This document shows, in pieces, positions 33,638 to 43,679 of a DNA stretch of 64,000 bases. The notes beneath the pieces were generated by a model. The model had not been told where the DNA came from, searched no databases, and saw nothing but the letters and a program-made list of their open reading frames with translations. Position 1 is the first letter of the stretch. Each line of letters opens with the position of its first letter. This DNA comes from Daejeonella sp. (GTDB taxonomy: Bacteria > Bacteroidota > Bacteroidia > Sphingobacteriales > Sphingobacteriaceae). The DNA lies in contig NZ_JAFEIG010000014.1 of NCBI RefSeq assembly GCF_017495225.1, positions 1-64,000 of the forward strand, read 5' to 3'. The position numbers and the translations under genes are program-made.

Positions 33638-34684
33638 TTAACTCAAAGTACTCATATCTATCACAAAGCGATAATGAACATCTCCGGCAAGTGTTCTTTC
33701 ATATGCTTCATTAATTTGGCTCATTTTGATGAGTTCAATATCAGAGCTAATATTATGTTCAGCACAGTAATCGAGCATTTCTTGGGTTTCTTTAATTCCT
33801 CCAACTAAGGAGCCAACTAAACTTCTGCGTCCTAAGATGAGTGGGAATGCAGAAACTTCTGATGGCTGAGGTGGAGCACCTAAAATAACCATGACTCCGC
33901 TTGTTTTTAATAGCGCAAGATATTGATTATAGTCGTGTTGTGCAGAAACGGTATCAATAATAAAATCAAATGTAGAAGCCAAGCTGTTCATAGTTTCGGC
34001 ATCACTTGTAATTTTAAAATGTTTTGCACCAAGGCGCTCAGCATCTTTTTCTTTGTCTTTCGAGCGACTTAACACGGTGACTTCGGCGCCCATTGATGAG
34101 GCAAGTTTAACGGCCATGTGTCCTAATCCGCCTAAACCTACAACCGCCAATTTATCTCCTTTTTTAACGTTCCAATGTTTTAGAGGAGAGTATGTGGTGA
34201 TACCTGCGCAAAGTAGAGGTGCTACATTTGCTAGCGGTAATTTATCAGAAACATGGAGTACGAAATGTTCAGTTACAACAATATGACTCGAGTATCCTCC
34301 TAGTGTGATGGTTTTTTTATCTTGTGATGGTGAATTATAGGTCTGAGTATGTCCATTTTCACAATATTGCTCTAAATCATCATTGCAGTTATTACAATGC
34401 CTACATGAATCAACAAAGCATCCTACTCCAACTGTATCGCCAATTTTGAATTTGCTAACTGCCTCACCTATGCGAGTTACTTTCCCAACAATCTCATGTC
34501 CTGGAACGGCTGGGTAAACGGTTCCACCCCATTCATTTCTGGCGGTATGGATATCTGAATGGCATACACCACTAAATAGAATTTCAATTTCTACATCTTC
34601 TGGTCCTGGTTCACGGCGATCAATTTGCCATGGTTCAAGTGGTTTTTCGGCGCTAAGAGCGGCATATGCTTTTACTGATTTCAT
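33638..34684 (-). CDS. zinc-dependent NAD(P) alcohol dehydrogenase, YahK/cinnamyl-ADH type
   Basis: The 348-residue cytosolic protein has the catalytic zinc site (GVCHSD near 38, GHEIVGKVTRIGE near 60), the structural zinc site CRHCNNCNDDLEQYC near 95-109, and the cofactor motif VVGLGGLGHMAVKLA near 178. It is of the YahK-type aldehyde reductase family, NADPH-preferring by family. It starts the minus-strand cluster and diverges from a lactonase gene. Confidence 0.9.
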   Translation of the reverse strand: MKSVKAYAALSAEKPLEPWQIDRREPGPEDVEIEILFSGVCHSDIHTARNEWGGTVYPAVPGHEIVGKVTRIGEAVSKFKIGDTVGVGCFVDSCRHCNNCNDDLEQYCENGHTQTYNSPSQDKKTITLGGYSSHIVVTEHFVLHVSDKLPLANVAPLLCAGITTYSPLKHWNVKKGDKLAVVGLGGLGHMAVKLASSMGAEVTVLSRSKDKEKDAERLGAKHFKITSDAETMNSLASTFDFIIDTVSAQHDYNQYLALLKTSGVMVILGAPPQPSEVSAFPLILGRRSLVGSLVGGIKETQEMLDYCAEHNISSDIELIKMSQINEAYERTLAGDVHYRFVIDMSTLS

Positions 34685-34837
34685 CTTTTTTATTTTATCT
34701 ATGTTATTCCAAATTTAACCAATTTTAATGAATGTTAATTGTTTAAATGTCAATTAATCGATTTCATGACCGTAAACTAATTTTTTGGAAGAAATGATTT
34801 CAAAACTCAATTTTTATCCTAATTTTAGTTTTGAAAA

Positions 34838-35971
34838 ATGAATATAAAAATGAATTTGAAAAAAATAATCGGTTTTTATGTGTTGATGTTCATATCATCA
34901 ACCTTATTTGCACAGGCTGAGAGGTATCATTTATTGGTTGGGACTTATACATCCCCAGGAAAAAGTGAAGGTATTTACGTGTATGAGTTCAATACCGAAA
35001 ATGGAGAAATTGCTTATAAATCAAAAGTTATACTTGAAAGTCCCTCATACTTTGCTGTCTCTCCCGATCGGAAATTTGTGTATTCAGTTAGTGAAAGTAA
35101 GGAAAGTAAGATTAATGCGCTTTCATTTGATGCGAAAAGTGGTGAATTAAAATTGATTAATAGTCGCCCTTCTGGCAGTGCTGGTCCGACTCATATTTCT
35201 GTTGATGCACAAAGAAAATATGTGTTTGCCGCGAATTATGGTGGAGGATCATTAACAGCCTTAGCAATTGAAGAAGATGGGAGTCTGGGGGACGATATTC
35301 AAGATATAAAACATGAGGGAAGTAGCATAGTAATGAAAAAGCCTTATGTACATTCGGCGGTAGTTTCGCCAGATAATAAATATGTTTTGGCGGCAGATTT
35401 AGGAACAGATAAAATTAACATTTATCGATTTAAGTCCCAAAATAGGCCTTTAGCACTTGTTTCGGCGGTACAGCCTTTTGCTTTGTTGGATCCGGGCGCG
35501 GGACCGAGGCACAGCGCCTTTCATCCAAATAAAAAATATTTTTATTCAGTTACAGAATTAAACTCTAAAGTTTATGCTTTTGAGTATAAAAATGGGCGAT
35601 TAAAACAGATTCAATCTATTTCTATGATTCCTGAAGGTTTTACTGGTCCCGGACACGGTGCTGATATTCAAGTTTCAGCGGATGGTAAATTTCTATATGC
35701 TAATACGAGAAGTACCGTTAATGAAATCGCTATTTTCTCAATTAATCAATCGGATGGGAAATTAAGCCTAATTGATAAGCAGCCTTCTTTGGGTAAAAGT
35801 TCTCGTACTTTCGCGATTGATCCGAGTGGAAATTGGGTAATTTCAACAAGTCAGGGGACCAATGAATTAATCCTTTTTAAGCGTAATCAGGAAACTGGTA
35901 AATTGACAGTTACGGGTCAGAAAATCAGTATTGACAAACCATCTTTGGTGAAATTTGTTAAGATGGATTAA
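34838..35971 (+). CDS. exported lactonase, 7-bladed propeller
   Basis: The 377-residue protein has a signal peptide (hydrophobic 8-24, ending FAQA) and the LPS-type lactonase propeller: LLVGTYTSPGKSEGIYVYEF, SGSAGPTHISVDAQ, VFAANYGGGSLTAL, DPGAGPRHSAFHP, and GHGADIQVSADGKFLYANTR. The family includes 6-phosphogluconolactonase, but export suggests an unphosphorylated sugar lactone. This fits the adjacent sugar dehydrogenase, whose product would be a lactone. A -7 box TAGTTTTG (34826-34833) ends four bases before the ATG. Confidence 0.87.
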   Translation: MNIKMNLKKIIGFYVLMFISSTLFAQAERYHLLVGTYTSPGKSEGIYVYEFNTENGEIAYKSKVILESPSYFAVSPDRKFVYSVSESKESKINALSFDAKSGELKLINSRPSGSAGPTHISVDAQRKYVFAANYGGGSLTALAIEEDGSLGDDIQDIKHEGSSIVMKKPYVHSAVVSPDNKYVLAADLGTDKINIYRFKSQNRPLALVSAVQPFALLDPGAGPRHSAFHPNKKYFYSVTELNSKVYAFEYKNGRLKQIQSISMIPEGFTGPGHGADIQVSADGKFLYANTRSTVNEIAIFSINQSDGKLSLIDKQPSLGKSSRTFAIDPSGNWVISTSQGTNELILFKRNQETGKLTVTGQKISIDKPSLVKFVKMD

Positions 35972-36102
35972 GAGTGATGTTATTATTTTTAATAAATAGG
36001 CCAGATTTGATTGCCATTATTGGATTTATTTAACTTCATTATCAATGGATTACGTACATTAATAAATTATTTGTTTAGATTCAGAGAATAATTAGGAAGA
36101 TT

Positions 36103-39100
36103 TTGAAGCAGTATTTGGGGATATTTTATGTGATTTTGGGACTGATTTTGGGTCTTTCAAATTATGCTCATGCGCAAGGGACTTCCAATAAGGGGACGGA
36201 TTTTTGGGTGGCCTATGCAGGTCATATTGATGGTAAAATATCAAAAATGACTCTGTTTTTATCATCAGATGTAAATACAAGCTATAAAGTAGAGGCAAAT
36301 GGTGGAGTTGTTGAATCGGGTACTATAACAGCGAATACAATAAAAACTGTTTTTATTGATCCCAATGTCGTAGATGTTTATATTGGAAGTTCGAATGTTA
36401 TTGAAAATAATAAGGGAATTCACATAACTTCAGGCAATCCAATTTCAGTTTATGCTATTATTTCTCATAACGCCAGAACTGGTGGAAGTTTAATATTACC
36501 TACAAGAGCACTTGGCAAAGAATATTATGCATTTTCTTTTCGTAACGAAGGTGGATCTCAATCTAACAGAGCACGTTCCGAATTTACTATTGTGGCCGTT
36601 GAAGATGAAACTGATGTTGAAATTACGCCAACAGTAACTTCAATTGATGGATCTAGAGTTGCAGGAGTTCCATTTAAACTACCTTTTCAATTAAATAAGG
36701 GAGATGTTTATCAGTATCAATCTGCTAATGATGTTTCTGGGACTTTAATAAAGACTTTGGGTAGCTGTAAACCTTTAGCAGTTTTTTCGGGGAGCACTTG
36801 GACTGCTTTTTGTGATTTTGGCAATATTAATCCAAATATTCCAAGTGGAGGGGATAATTTATTTCAACAGCTTTTTCCAGTTTCTGCTTGGGGAAAGAAT
36901 TTTGTCACTGCACCTTTTTATAACACTGAAAATGGGAATATTGATGCGATTAGAATCATAGTCTCTGAGGATAATACCAATATTACAGTCAATGGAAGTG
37001 CTACAAACGCGTCTGGAACAACTCTTTCTAATCCTTATAATAAAGGAAGTATAATCACATATTTTACGAACAGTCCGAGTATTGTTAAATCTGATAAACC
37101 TATTGGAGTGGCTCAGTATCAATCTGCACAGAATTGTAATCCAGCGAATAGACCTACTGTTACTTTTCCTGGAGATCCTGAAATGACAATCTTGAATCCA
37201 ATTGAACAAACTTTAAGTGACATCACTGTTTTTTCCAGACTCAATAGTGTTCCTGGAGTAAATACTTATATCACCAAATATTTCCTTAATATTATTATTA
37301 AAACTGCTGATGCACCAAGTCTCAGAGTTGATGGCGCCGCTGTATCAGGCTTTAAAACTATTGATTCGGAGTATTCTTATGTAATTATTGATGTAACTAG
37401 TTCATCCGATCAACACCGAATTGTTGCTAAAGGAGGTTTCGTTGCTATTGCCTATGGTTATGGTACTTTTGAATCCTACGCTTACCTCGCAGGGGCTGAT
37501 GTAAAAAACTTATTTCAAAATATTACTGTTAATGATAAAGCCAATAATGTTTTGTCTAGTGGTTGTGTTTCTCAACCCTCTAAATTTGTACTTAAATTAC
37601 CTTATCAAACAACCAATATTGTTTGGGATTTAGATGATGGTACCGGCCCTTTTACAGATTCAGCACCTACACATACAACAACTTTAATTGATGGTAAAGT
37701 TGTTTATATTTATGCTTATCCGAAGGTAGATCCAATTTATACTACTGCTAAAAAATATAAAATTACTGCTGTAGTTGTTAATCCAAGTCCCTCAGGATGT
37801 AGTAATTTAGAAACAATAGATTTAGATTTTGAGGTTTTTGATCCCCCAACAGCCTCATTTACAAGTCTAACAGAGGTCTGCACCAATGCTCCAATCTCAT
37901 TTACTGATGCTAGTATTGGTAATGGAAAGGCTCTTAAGGGTTGGAAATGGGATTTTGGAGATGGTAATATTTCAATCCTTAAAAATCCAAGCCATACTTT
38001 TTTGGTAGCTGGCGATTATGAAGTTAAATTAATTGTTGAAGGCGAAACGGGATGTTTTTCGGATGTTTTTTCTCAGACAATACATGTTATTGAATTACCT
38101 AAGGTTGATTTTAAATATAGTAATCCTACTTGTGTTGGTCAGGATATCACTTTTACTGATTTATCTACTACAGCTGAAGGTAGCATCAATAAATGGATTT
38201 GGAACTTTGGGGATGGCGCACCTGATGAAATACGTTATGATGCAAGTCCATTTGTTCATCAATACACTGCAGTAGGAAGTTATAAGGTTACATTAAAGGT
38301 TTTTACGGATAAAACTTGTGAAAGTATGGTATTTGAGAAGGATGTTGAAGTTTATCCATTGCCAGTGGTAGATTTTGAGCTTCCTGAAATTTGTTTAAAG
38401 GATAGTTTTGCTCAATTTAATGATTTATCTACAATTTCAGACGGATCTGCTTTAACCTATTTATGGGATTTTGGTAATCCAAGTGCAGGAGCCCTAAATT
38501 TCTCGAACCTAAAAAATCCGACACACACTTATACTGTATCAGGAATATATCAAGTAAAATTAACTGTTACAACATCTAATGGATGTTCAGCGATTATGGA
38601 AAAGTCTTTTACTGTGAGTGGTGCGGTTCCTGAAGCTAAATTTTCAGTTTTAAATGCTACAGATCTTTGTAGCAATAAAGAAGTAGTTTTTAAGAATTTG
38701 TCTTCGGTTGATTTTGGTAATATTGCTAAAGTTGAATGGTTTTTCGATGATGGAGGGGATATGTCTTTTACCTTGATTGATGAAGATCCTGTTTTTGATA
38801 AAGAATATAAAATAAACTATCCCGTTTTCAGCTCTCCAGCTACAAAGTTATTTAAAGTCAGGATGTTGGCTTATTCAGGCGGTGTATGTTTTGATGAACA
38901 AATTCAATTTATTACGCTTAAAGCTGCACCTGAGGTTGTTTTTACTGCCTTGTCTGATATTTGCGAGGAGGCTACACCATTTTTGTTGACTCAAGCAAGC
39001 GAAAAAAGTGCTCAAGCGGGAGTTGGTGTTTATTCTGGAAATGGAGTAAAGGCTAATGGTTTCTTTGATCCAGCACTTGCTGGTCCGGGTAAACATACCA

Positions 39101-39675
39101 TTAGTTACGTATTTACTGCGACTAATGGTTGTTCAGATTCATCATCTCAAGAGATTTTAGTTATGCCCACTCCAACACTTTCTGCTGGCCAAGATACTGT
39201 TCTTTTAGAAGGTGGTTCAATTAAACTAGAAGCCATTGCTTCAGGAAGTAATCTAACTTACAAATGGTTGCCTTCCATAGGCTTAAGTAGGGATGATATC
39301 CCAGATCCAATTGCAAGTCCTGTAGATGATGTAACTTATATTCTAATGGTAAAATCTGATCAAGGTTGTGTGGAAATAGATGAAATTAAGGTTAAAGTGC
39401 TAAAATTTCCTGTCGTTCCAAACGCATTCAGCCCTAATGGGGATGGTGTAAACGATATCTGGAATATAAAGTATTTAGAAAGTTATGCCAATGCTACGGT
39501 GACAGTTTTTAGCAGGTATGGTTCAATAGTTTATTATAGTTCGAAAGGGTATTCTCAACCATGGTCGGGGCAGTCGAATGGCTCGGATTTACCAATGGGT
39601 ACTTATTACTATATCATTGATCCTAAAACAGTAGGTCGGAAGCCTATAGCTGGAAATGTGACTATTATTAGGTAG
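36103..39675 (+). CDS. large T9SS-secreted PKD-domain surface protein
   Basis: The 1190-residue protein has a signal peptide (ending SNYAHAQ) and an IgGFc-binding-type N-terminal region (KGTDFWVAYAGHI, then LFLSSDVNTSYKVEANGG). At least three PKD-like repeats follow, each with a W-x-F/L-G-D core (WKWDFGDGN, WIWNFGDG, YLWDFGNP). The C-terminal type B sorting domain (PNAFSPNGDGVNDIWNI) ends GNVTIIR. It is secreted by the type IX system and anchored at or released from the surface, probably for adhesion. The start is a TTG preceded by AGGAAGA; no ATG in the first 30 codons would retain the signal peptide. Confidence 0.88.
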   Translation: MKQYLGIFYVILGLILGLSNYAHAQGTSNKGTDFWVAYAGHIDGKISKMTLFLSSDVNTSYKVEANGGVVESGTITANTIKTVFIDPNVVDVYIGSSNVIENNKGIHITSGNPISVYAIISHNARTGGSLILPTRALGKEYYAFSFRNEGGSQSNRARSEFTIVAVEDETDVEITPTVTSIDGSRVAGVPFKLPFQLNKGDVYQYQSANDVSGTLIKTLGSCKPLAVFSGSTWTAFCDFGNINPNIPSGGDNLFQQLFPVSAWGKNFVTAPFYNTENGNIDAIRIIVSEDNTNITVNGSATNASGTTLSNPYNKGSIITYFTNSPSIVKSDKPIGVAQYQSAQNCNPANRPTVTFPGDPEMTILNPIEQTLSDITVFSRLNSVPGVNTYITKYFLNIIIKTADAPSLRVDGAAVSGFKTIDSEYSYVIIDVTSSSDQHRIVAKGGFVAIAYGYGTFESYAYLAGADVKNLFQNITVNDKANNVLSSGCVSQPSKFVLKLPYQTTNIVWDLDDGTGPFTDSAPTHTTTLIDGKVVYIYAYPKVDPIYTTAKKYKITAVVVNPSPSGCSNLETIDLDFEVFDPPTASFTSLTEVCTNAPISFTDASIGNGKALKGWKWDFGDGNISILKNPSHTFLVAGDYEVKLIVEGETGCFSDVFSQTIHVIELPKVDFKYSNPTCVGQDITFTDLSTTAEGSINKWIWNFGDGAPDEIRYDASPFVHQYTAVGSYKVTLKVFTDKTCESMVFEKDVEVYPLPVVDFELPEICLKDSFAQFNDLSTISDGSALTYLWDFGNPSAGALNFSNLKNPTHTYTVSGIYQVKLTVTTSNGCSAIMEKSFTVSGAVPEAKFSVLNATDLCSNKEVVFKNLSSVDFGNIAKVEWFFDDGGDMSFTLIDEDPVFDKEYKINYPVFSSPATKLFKVRMLAYSGGVCFDEQIQFITLKAAPEVVFTALSDICEEATPFLLTQASEKSAQAGVGVYSGNGVKANGFFDPALAGPGKHTISYVFTATNGCSDSSSQEILVMPTPTLSAGQDTVLLEGGSIKLEAIASGSNLTYKWLPSIGLSRDDIPDPIASPVDDVTYILMVKSDQGCVEIDEIKVKVLKFPVVPNAFSPNGDGVNDIWNIKYLESYANATVTVFSRYGSIVYYSSKGYSQPWSGQSNGSDLPMGTYYYIIDPKTVGRKPIAGNVTIIR

Positions 39676-39689
39676 TTTCTTAGGGCTAT

Positions 39690-39723
39690 AAAAAAAGAGA
39701 ATCTGTTTAGATTCTCTTTTTTT
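39690..39723. terminator. bidirectional terminator
   Basis: A perfect stem (AAAAAAAGAGAATCT / AGATTCTCTTTTTTT) with a 4-nt loop lies after the PKD protein and before the convergent fasciclin gene. Confidence 0.88.
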
Positions 39724-39755
39724 ATAAGCTAAAATCTGGCCCAAAAATCTACATT

Positions 39756-40316
39756 TTATTTTGATGGGGGAGGTAAAAGCACTCCATCTATCACATGTAC
39801 AACGCCATTTGATGCGTTTATAGATGTGAGCACAGTTGCTCCATTGATCATTACTTTGCCGTTTTTGACACTCATTTTGACGTCATTGCCATTTATCTGG
39901 CCAATAATTTGACCATCAATAAAATCATTTGCCTTTAAAAGTCCCAATGATACATGGTACTTCAGAATATTTGCTAAGTCTCCCTTATTTGCGGGCTTTA
40001 ATAAATTATCTAAGGTGCCTGTAGGTAATTTATTAAATGCTTCATTTGTTGGTGCAAAAACTGTAAAAGGCCCATCCTTACTTAAAGCATCAACAAGATC
40101 TGCAGCTTTTAATGCCGTAACAAGTGTGGTATGATCTTTACTATCGATAGCCACTTGGACGACGTTTCCTTTTGGCATTACATCATTCATGTTCGAATGA
40201 ATGGTTGAGTCTGTTTTTTCAATTATAGTCGTTTCATCTGTCTTTTTTGTATTGGTTTGACAGCTCATTAATAATGAAAAACAGACCATTGAGGTAGCTA
40301 ATAACATCTTTCTCAT
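39756..40316 (-). CDS. fasciclin-domain lipoprotein
   Basis: The 186-residue lipoprotein (lipobox LLMSC, Cys19) carries one FAS1 domain from about residue 50: TTLVTALKAADLVDALSKDG, FTVFAPTNEAFNKLP, LKYHVSLG and NGVVHVIDGVLLPP. FAS1 domains mediate adhesion at the cell surface. It has its own transcription unit between two terminators. Confidence 0.9.
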   Translation of the reverse strand: MRKMLLATSMVCFSLLMSCQTNTKKTDETTIIEKTDSTIHSNMNDVMPKGNVVQVAIDSKDHTTLVTALKAADLVDALSKDGPFTVFAPTNEAFNKLPTGTLDNLLKPANKGDLANILKYHVSLGLLKANDFIDGQIIGQINGNDVKMSVKNGKVMINGATVLTSINASNGVVHVIDGVLLPPPSK

Positions 40317-40452
40317 AATTTTATATTTTAGTTAATAATTGTACAAATTATCTCAATTGTTAAAAATCGCCTATGATTTTAATCATAGAGGGATATGTTT
40401 TTGCTACCTCCATTTAACTTATTATATCATTTTCAAATTTTGATAGTTACAA

Positions 40453-40488
40453 AAAAGCCGGACATCAAAAAATGAATGTCCGGCTTTT
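40453..40488 (-). terminator. Rho-independent terminator
   Basis: A 13-bp stem (AAAAGCCGGACAT / ATGTCCGGCTTTT) with a 10-nt loop and T tract on the minus strand ends the transcript of the 595-residue gene. Confidence 0.88.
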
Positions 40489-40504
40489 AATGAATTTTAA
40501 TTTT

Positions 40505-42292
40505 CTAGACCCCTTGACTTATTATTGGGCTCAAGTGTTGTAATTGTTCTTCAATTTCTTCGATTTCAAGGAGCATTTTCTTCCTGTAAACTTCGGTTTG
40601 GTCGGTAATTTTTGGGACTAACTGTTTATAATAATCAATTCCTATTTGAAGTTGTTCTTTAAATTTGGAAACATATTTCGCTTTTTTATCGCTCATGTCT
40701 TGCAAATGTTTGCTGATGTCTTTCTTTAAATAGTCGACATATAGATTTAACTCATTTACAAAGAGATTCGGACGGTCAACATCATTCAATAAGTTGAGTT
40801 TTCCATAAATATGGTTTACCATCTCATCAAGAGAGAACTTACCACTGAAATAGGCAATATTTGGTCCCGGGCAAATTGTAACTGCAGTGCTTTCTTTAGG
40901 CTTGATAATTCCGTTTTTAAGGTAAGCAGGAGTCGCTAGTCCCTCACAAAGGCATACTTTTTCAGTTATTTCATTAAATTTTGATTGAAATTCTTCTGGA
41001 TTTAATCCTTCAGCTTCCAATTGTTTAATCTTTAAATTTTGATATTCTCTGGATGCTGTGCAGATAGCTTGTTCAGTAAATTCAGTATTGGTTGATAAGT
41101 ATTTTTTAACACAAGGACTTCCCGGTCTTCCTTTTTCTATACGTTCCAATCTTTGTTTTTCACCCGTGCTTTTTTTGAAATTATTGAAAGGTATCCCTAA
41201 TGGTGAAGAAGCACTCACGTAAAAATCATCTTTTTCTGCGGTTGAAAGAAGCTCTAAAGTTTCTTCATCAACATTTGTTGCTTCTGGAACTAATAAAAAC
41301 GGACTTCCCCATCCAGTTGCATCTAGCTGATAGTGCTTTAATAGAAATTCATTCTCATCTGCTGTACCAATCCCACCCTGAACACTAATTTTCATGATTG
41401 GAGCATGGTTTAACTGAATTTCTTTTTCAAGAATTGCCTTGTTATACATCTCAAAAAGCTCATCAATCATTTCTTGCTTTTTCGATTTAAATTCTTCCAA
41501 AATCGGACCTAAAAGATAGCCATCTGTTGCAAAAGCATGACCCCCGCAATTTAATCCCGATTCAATTCTAAATTCTGATACCCACAATCCTTTCTTAGCT
41601 AAAAATTTAGCCTGGATTAATGCAGATCTGAAATCGCTCACTTTTAGAATAATTGACTTTTTGAAATTGCCATTTTGATCCGGAAAGAAGTCTTTAAAAT
41701 TTTCGAGATAGCTGTAAAGACGTGGGTTCATCCCTGCAGAAAGAACAAGGGCGGAGTTAACTTGACTTTCAGCAAATCCCTTGAGCGCTGTAAGTGAATC
41801 AGATAATTGCTCACCATTGGTGTCTGGATTCATCCGGTCAACCTTTGCCATGATATTTACTTGTATCTCGCCTTTTTGCATTTCATCACGCAATTCTTGC
41901 TCCAAGGCAGAAGCTACAATGCTATCTTGCTTGGAAAGCATTTGCTGATACTTGCTTTTTAGGGGAGAAGAATTAGGTAATAACTCAAAATATCTAACAA
42001 TATCAGAACCCTTCTCGAAGGCTTGTTTTTTAAGTTCTTCAAACTGCTCATCTACAATTTTTTTGATCAGATTAAGATAAGCTGTGATGCGTTTGCTTCT
42101 AAAATCAATCTCCTTAAGATCAATTGGAATAAAGGTTTCATTACGTTTTTCAGTATAAAATTGACGCATACGTTCAATCAATATATCGTCAACAATCGAA
42201 ACCACAGAACTAATCCCATAACGGGCAACTTTAACGGGCGTATCTACTGAGTAGGCTAGCCCTAGGACAGGAATATGAAAGGTATGACTCAT
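40505..42292 (-). CDS. conserved unknown protein, possible FMN-type TIM barrel
   Basis: I do not recognise the function of this 595-residue protein. The start MSHTFHIPVLGLAYSVDTPV, the ISSVVSIVD segment, and the region KISVQGGIGTADENEFLLKH followed by DATGWGSPFLLVPEA recall nitronate monooxygenase or glutamate-synthase-like FMN barrels, where GGIGT contacts phosphate. Between about 400 and 475 lie Cys residues in SPCVKKY, QAICTASREY, EKVCLCEGL and VTICPGPN that could bind a metal or Fe-S cluster. The C-terminal 120 residues look coiled-coil. It is followed by a strong terminator and is probably a single-gene unit. Confidence 0.6.
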   Translation of the reverse strand: MSHTFHIPVLGLAYSVDTPVKVARYGISSVVSIVDDILIERMRQFYTEKRNETFIPIDLKEIDFRSKRITAYLNLIKKIVDEQFEELKKQAFEKGSDIVRYFELLPNSSPLKSKYQQMLSKQDSIVASALEQELRDEMQKGEIQVNIMAKVDRMNPDTNGEQLSDSLTALKGFAESQVNSALVLSAGMNPRLYSYLENFKDFFPDQNGNFKKSIILKVSDFRSALIQAKFLAKKGLWVSEFRIESGLNCGGHAFATDGYLLGPILEEFKSKKQEMIDELFEMYNKAILEKEIQLNHAPIMKISVQGGIGTADENEFLLKHYQLDATGWGSPFLLVPEATNVDEETLELLSTAEKDDFYVSASSPLGIPFNNFKKSTGEKQRLERIEKGRPGSPCVKKYLSTNTEFTEQAICTASREYQNLKIKQLEAEGLNPEEFQSKFNEITEKVCLCEGLATPAYLKNGIIKPKESTAVTICPGPNIAYFSGKFSLDEMVNHIYGKLNLLNDVDRPNLFVNELNLYVDYLKKDISKHLQDMSDKKAKYVSKFKEQLQIGIDYYKQLVPKITDQTEVYRKKMLLEIEEIEEQLQHLSPIISQGV

Positions 42293-42390
42293 GAAAAATT
42301 AAAAATGGTTAAATTCACGAATACAAATAAGAGGATTTCGTAGCTCTTAAAATATGACAGAGGTCACATATTTGCGAATTTTCAAAATAA

Positions 42391-43650
42391 TTATTCAATT
42401 TCGAGCTTTTTGATTAATTCGGCACTCTGCGCTCGCCCTTGTTCAAGTCGGCCAGCGAAAAATGTTTTTACTTGTTCAAAATGTTCTTTATAACCTTTCA
42501 TGTCGCCATAGCCAATTATCGACGACCATTCACGTACTGCCGAATGGAATTCCAAATCGTCGCCACGGATGGTTTTATCGAACAAGGCCGTTTCAATAGA
42601 CTCCTCTAAGAGTTCTTCATTTTTAAAGAGGTATTCAGCAATTCCCAATCTGAGTCGGAAGGGTGGTGTTTGGCAAATTAAATTATCGTATGGATTTATT
42701 CCTAAATGGTACCAAGCATCCACCATGCTTAGCAGGCTTAGATGGGAATTAGGCTTCCGATTTTCAGATCCAGCAGAAAGTGAGAATTCCTGCATCACCT
42801 TTTCATTTAACATGAGTGGTTTATGATCTTGCCCGAAAATAAAATCTCTAGCCTTATAAAGTCTTTTTCTAAAAATATCAGCCTCTTCCTTAATCATTAG
42901 CTTAAATAACTCAGATTCCGACTCAGCATAACGTTTTATTTGATGCCTTGCATAGGGGTTTAGGATGGCTAAACCACCATAAATATGTGCTTTATAACTA
43001 AAAATACGAAGGGTAATTAGGATTTTAACATTATCAATTCCACCTAAATATGAAGCATTTTCCCATGGAAAAAATCCGGCTTCCTTCCATGCAGTCCCCA
43101 TACTTTCAAATCCCATGTGTGTAACAGCTTGTGTATCAGCTACTATCTTATCATGCTCATGGTAATCAGCAATTTCATTCAATACAGAGCCAAGTGATGA
43201 AAGAATATCTGTCATGCGTTGATAGGCTTCCTTAGTGGTTCTGTGTGGAATCACAATCATTTTTTGTCCCTTAGGATCAAAACCTGGTCCGTGAAGTGAA
43301 TGACAGGTAATAATATGTGAATCTTTAGGCAGATATTTTTCAAATGCCTCAATTTCAGGGTGTTTCACAGAAGTCTGGCCTGCAACAATGGCGCCGTATT
43401 TGGTATGAGGTCCATATTGACTCAGGACTTCCGCAATGCGTTCGGCTTCAACAGAATAGAAGATTACATCGGAAATACGTGAAACTTCTTTCCCATCTGC
43501 TAAAATTTCAATGCCATAGGGATTGAGTTCGGCTTCAAGATGATCTCTGCGATGCGGTAAGTCGCATCCATAAACTCTGTAACCAGCTTTTACCAGCGAT
43601 TTAGCATAAACGCAGCCCATATCACCAAGGCCAATAATTCCTATGTTCAT
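42391..43650 (-). CDS. tyrA: prephenate dehydrogenase, fungal Tyr1-like
   Basis: This enzyme makes 4-hydroxyphenylpyruvate from prephenate for tyrosine synthesis. The 419 residues include the Rossmann motif IGIIGLGDMGCVYAKSLVKA, YSVEAERIAEVLSQYGP, HSLHGPGFDPKGQ, HDKIVADTQAVTHMGFESMG, LRIFSYKAHIYGGLAILNP, PNSHLSLLSMVDAWYHLGI and LEFHSAVREWSSI. From memory, these blocks match yeast Tyr1 far better than typical bacterial TyrA (about 280-370 aa, often with an ACT or mutase domain). It is not in the pheA operon at 2.9-4.9 kb, and lies 29 bp past glpR on the same strand, an unusual place. Confidence 0.88.
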   Translation of the reverse strand: MNIGIIGLGDMGCVYAKSLVKAGYRVYGCDLPHRRDHLEAELNPYGIEILADGKEVSRISDVIFYSVEAERIAEVLSQYGPHTKYGAIVAGQTSVKHPEIEAFEKYLPKDSHIITCHSLHGPGFDPKGQKMIVIPHRTTKEAYQRMTDILSSLGSVLNEIADYHEHDKIVADTQAVTHMGFESMGTAWKEAGFFPWENASYLGGIDNVKILITLRIFSYKAHIYGGLAILNPYARHQIKRYAESESELFKLMIKEEADIFRKRLYKARDFIFGQDHKPLMLNEKVMQEFSLSAGSENRKPNSHLSLLSMVDAWYHLGINPYDNLICQTPPFRLRLGIAEYLFKNEELLEESIETALFDKTIRGDDLEFHSAVREWSSIIGYGDMKGYKEHFEQVKTFFAGRLEQGRAQSAELIKKLEIE

Positions 43651-43679
43651 TATTGAATATTTATTTTGATGCTGATAAG

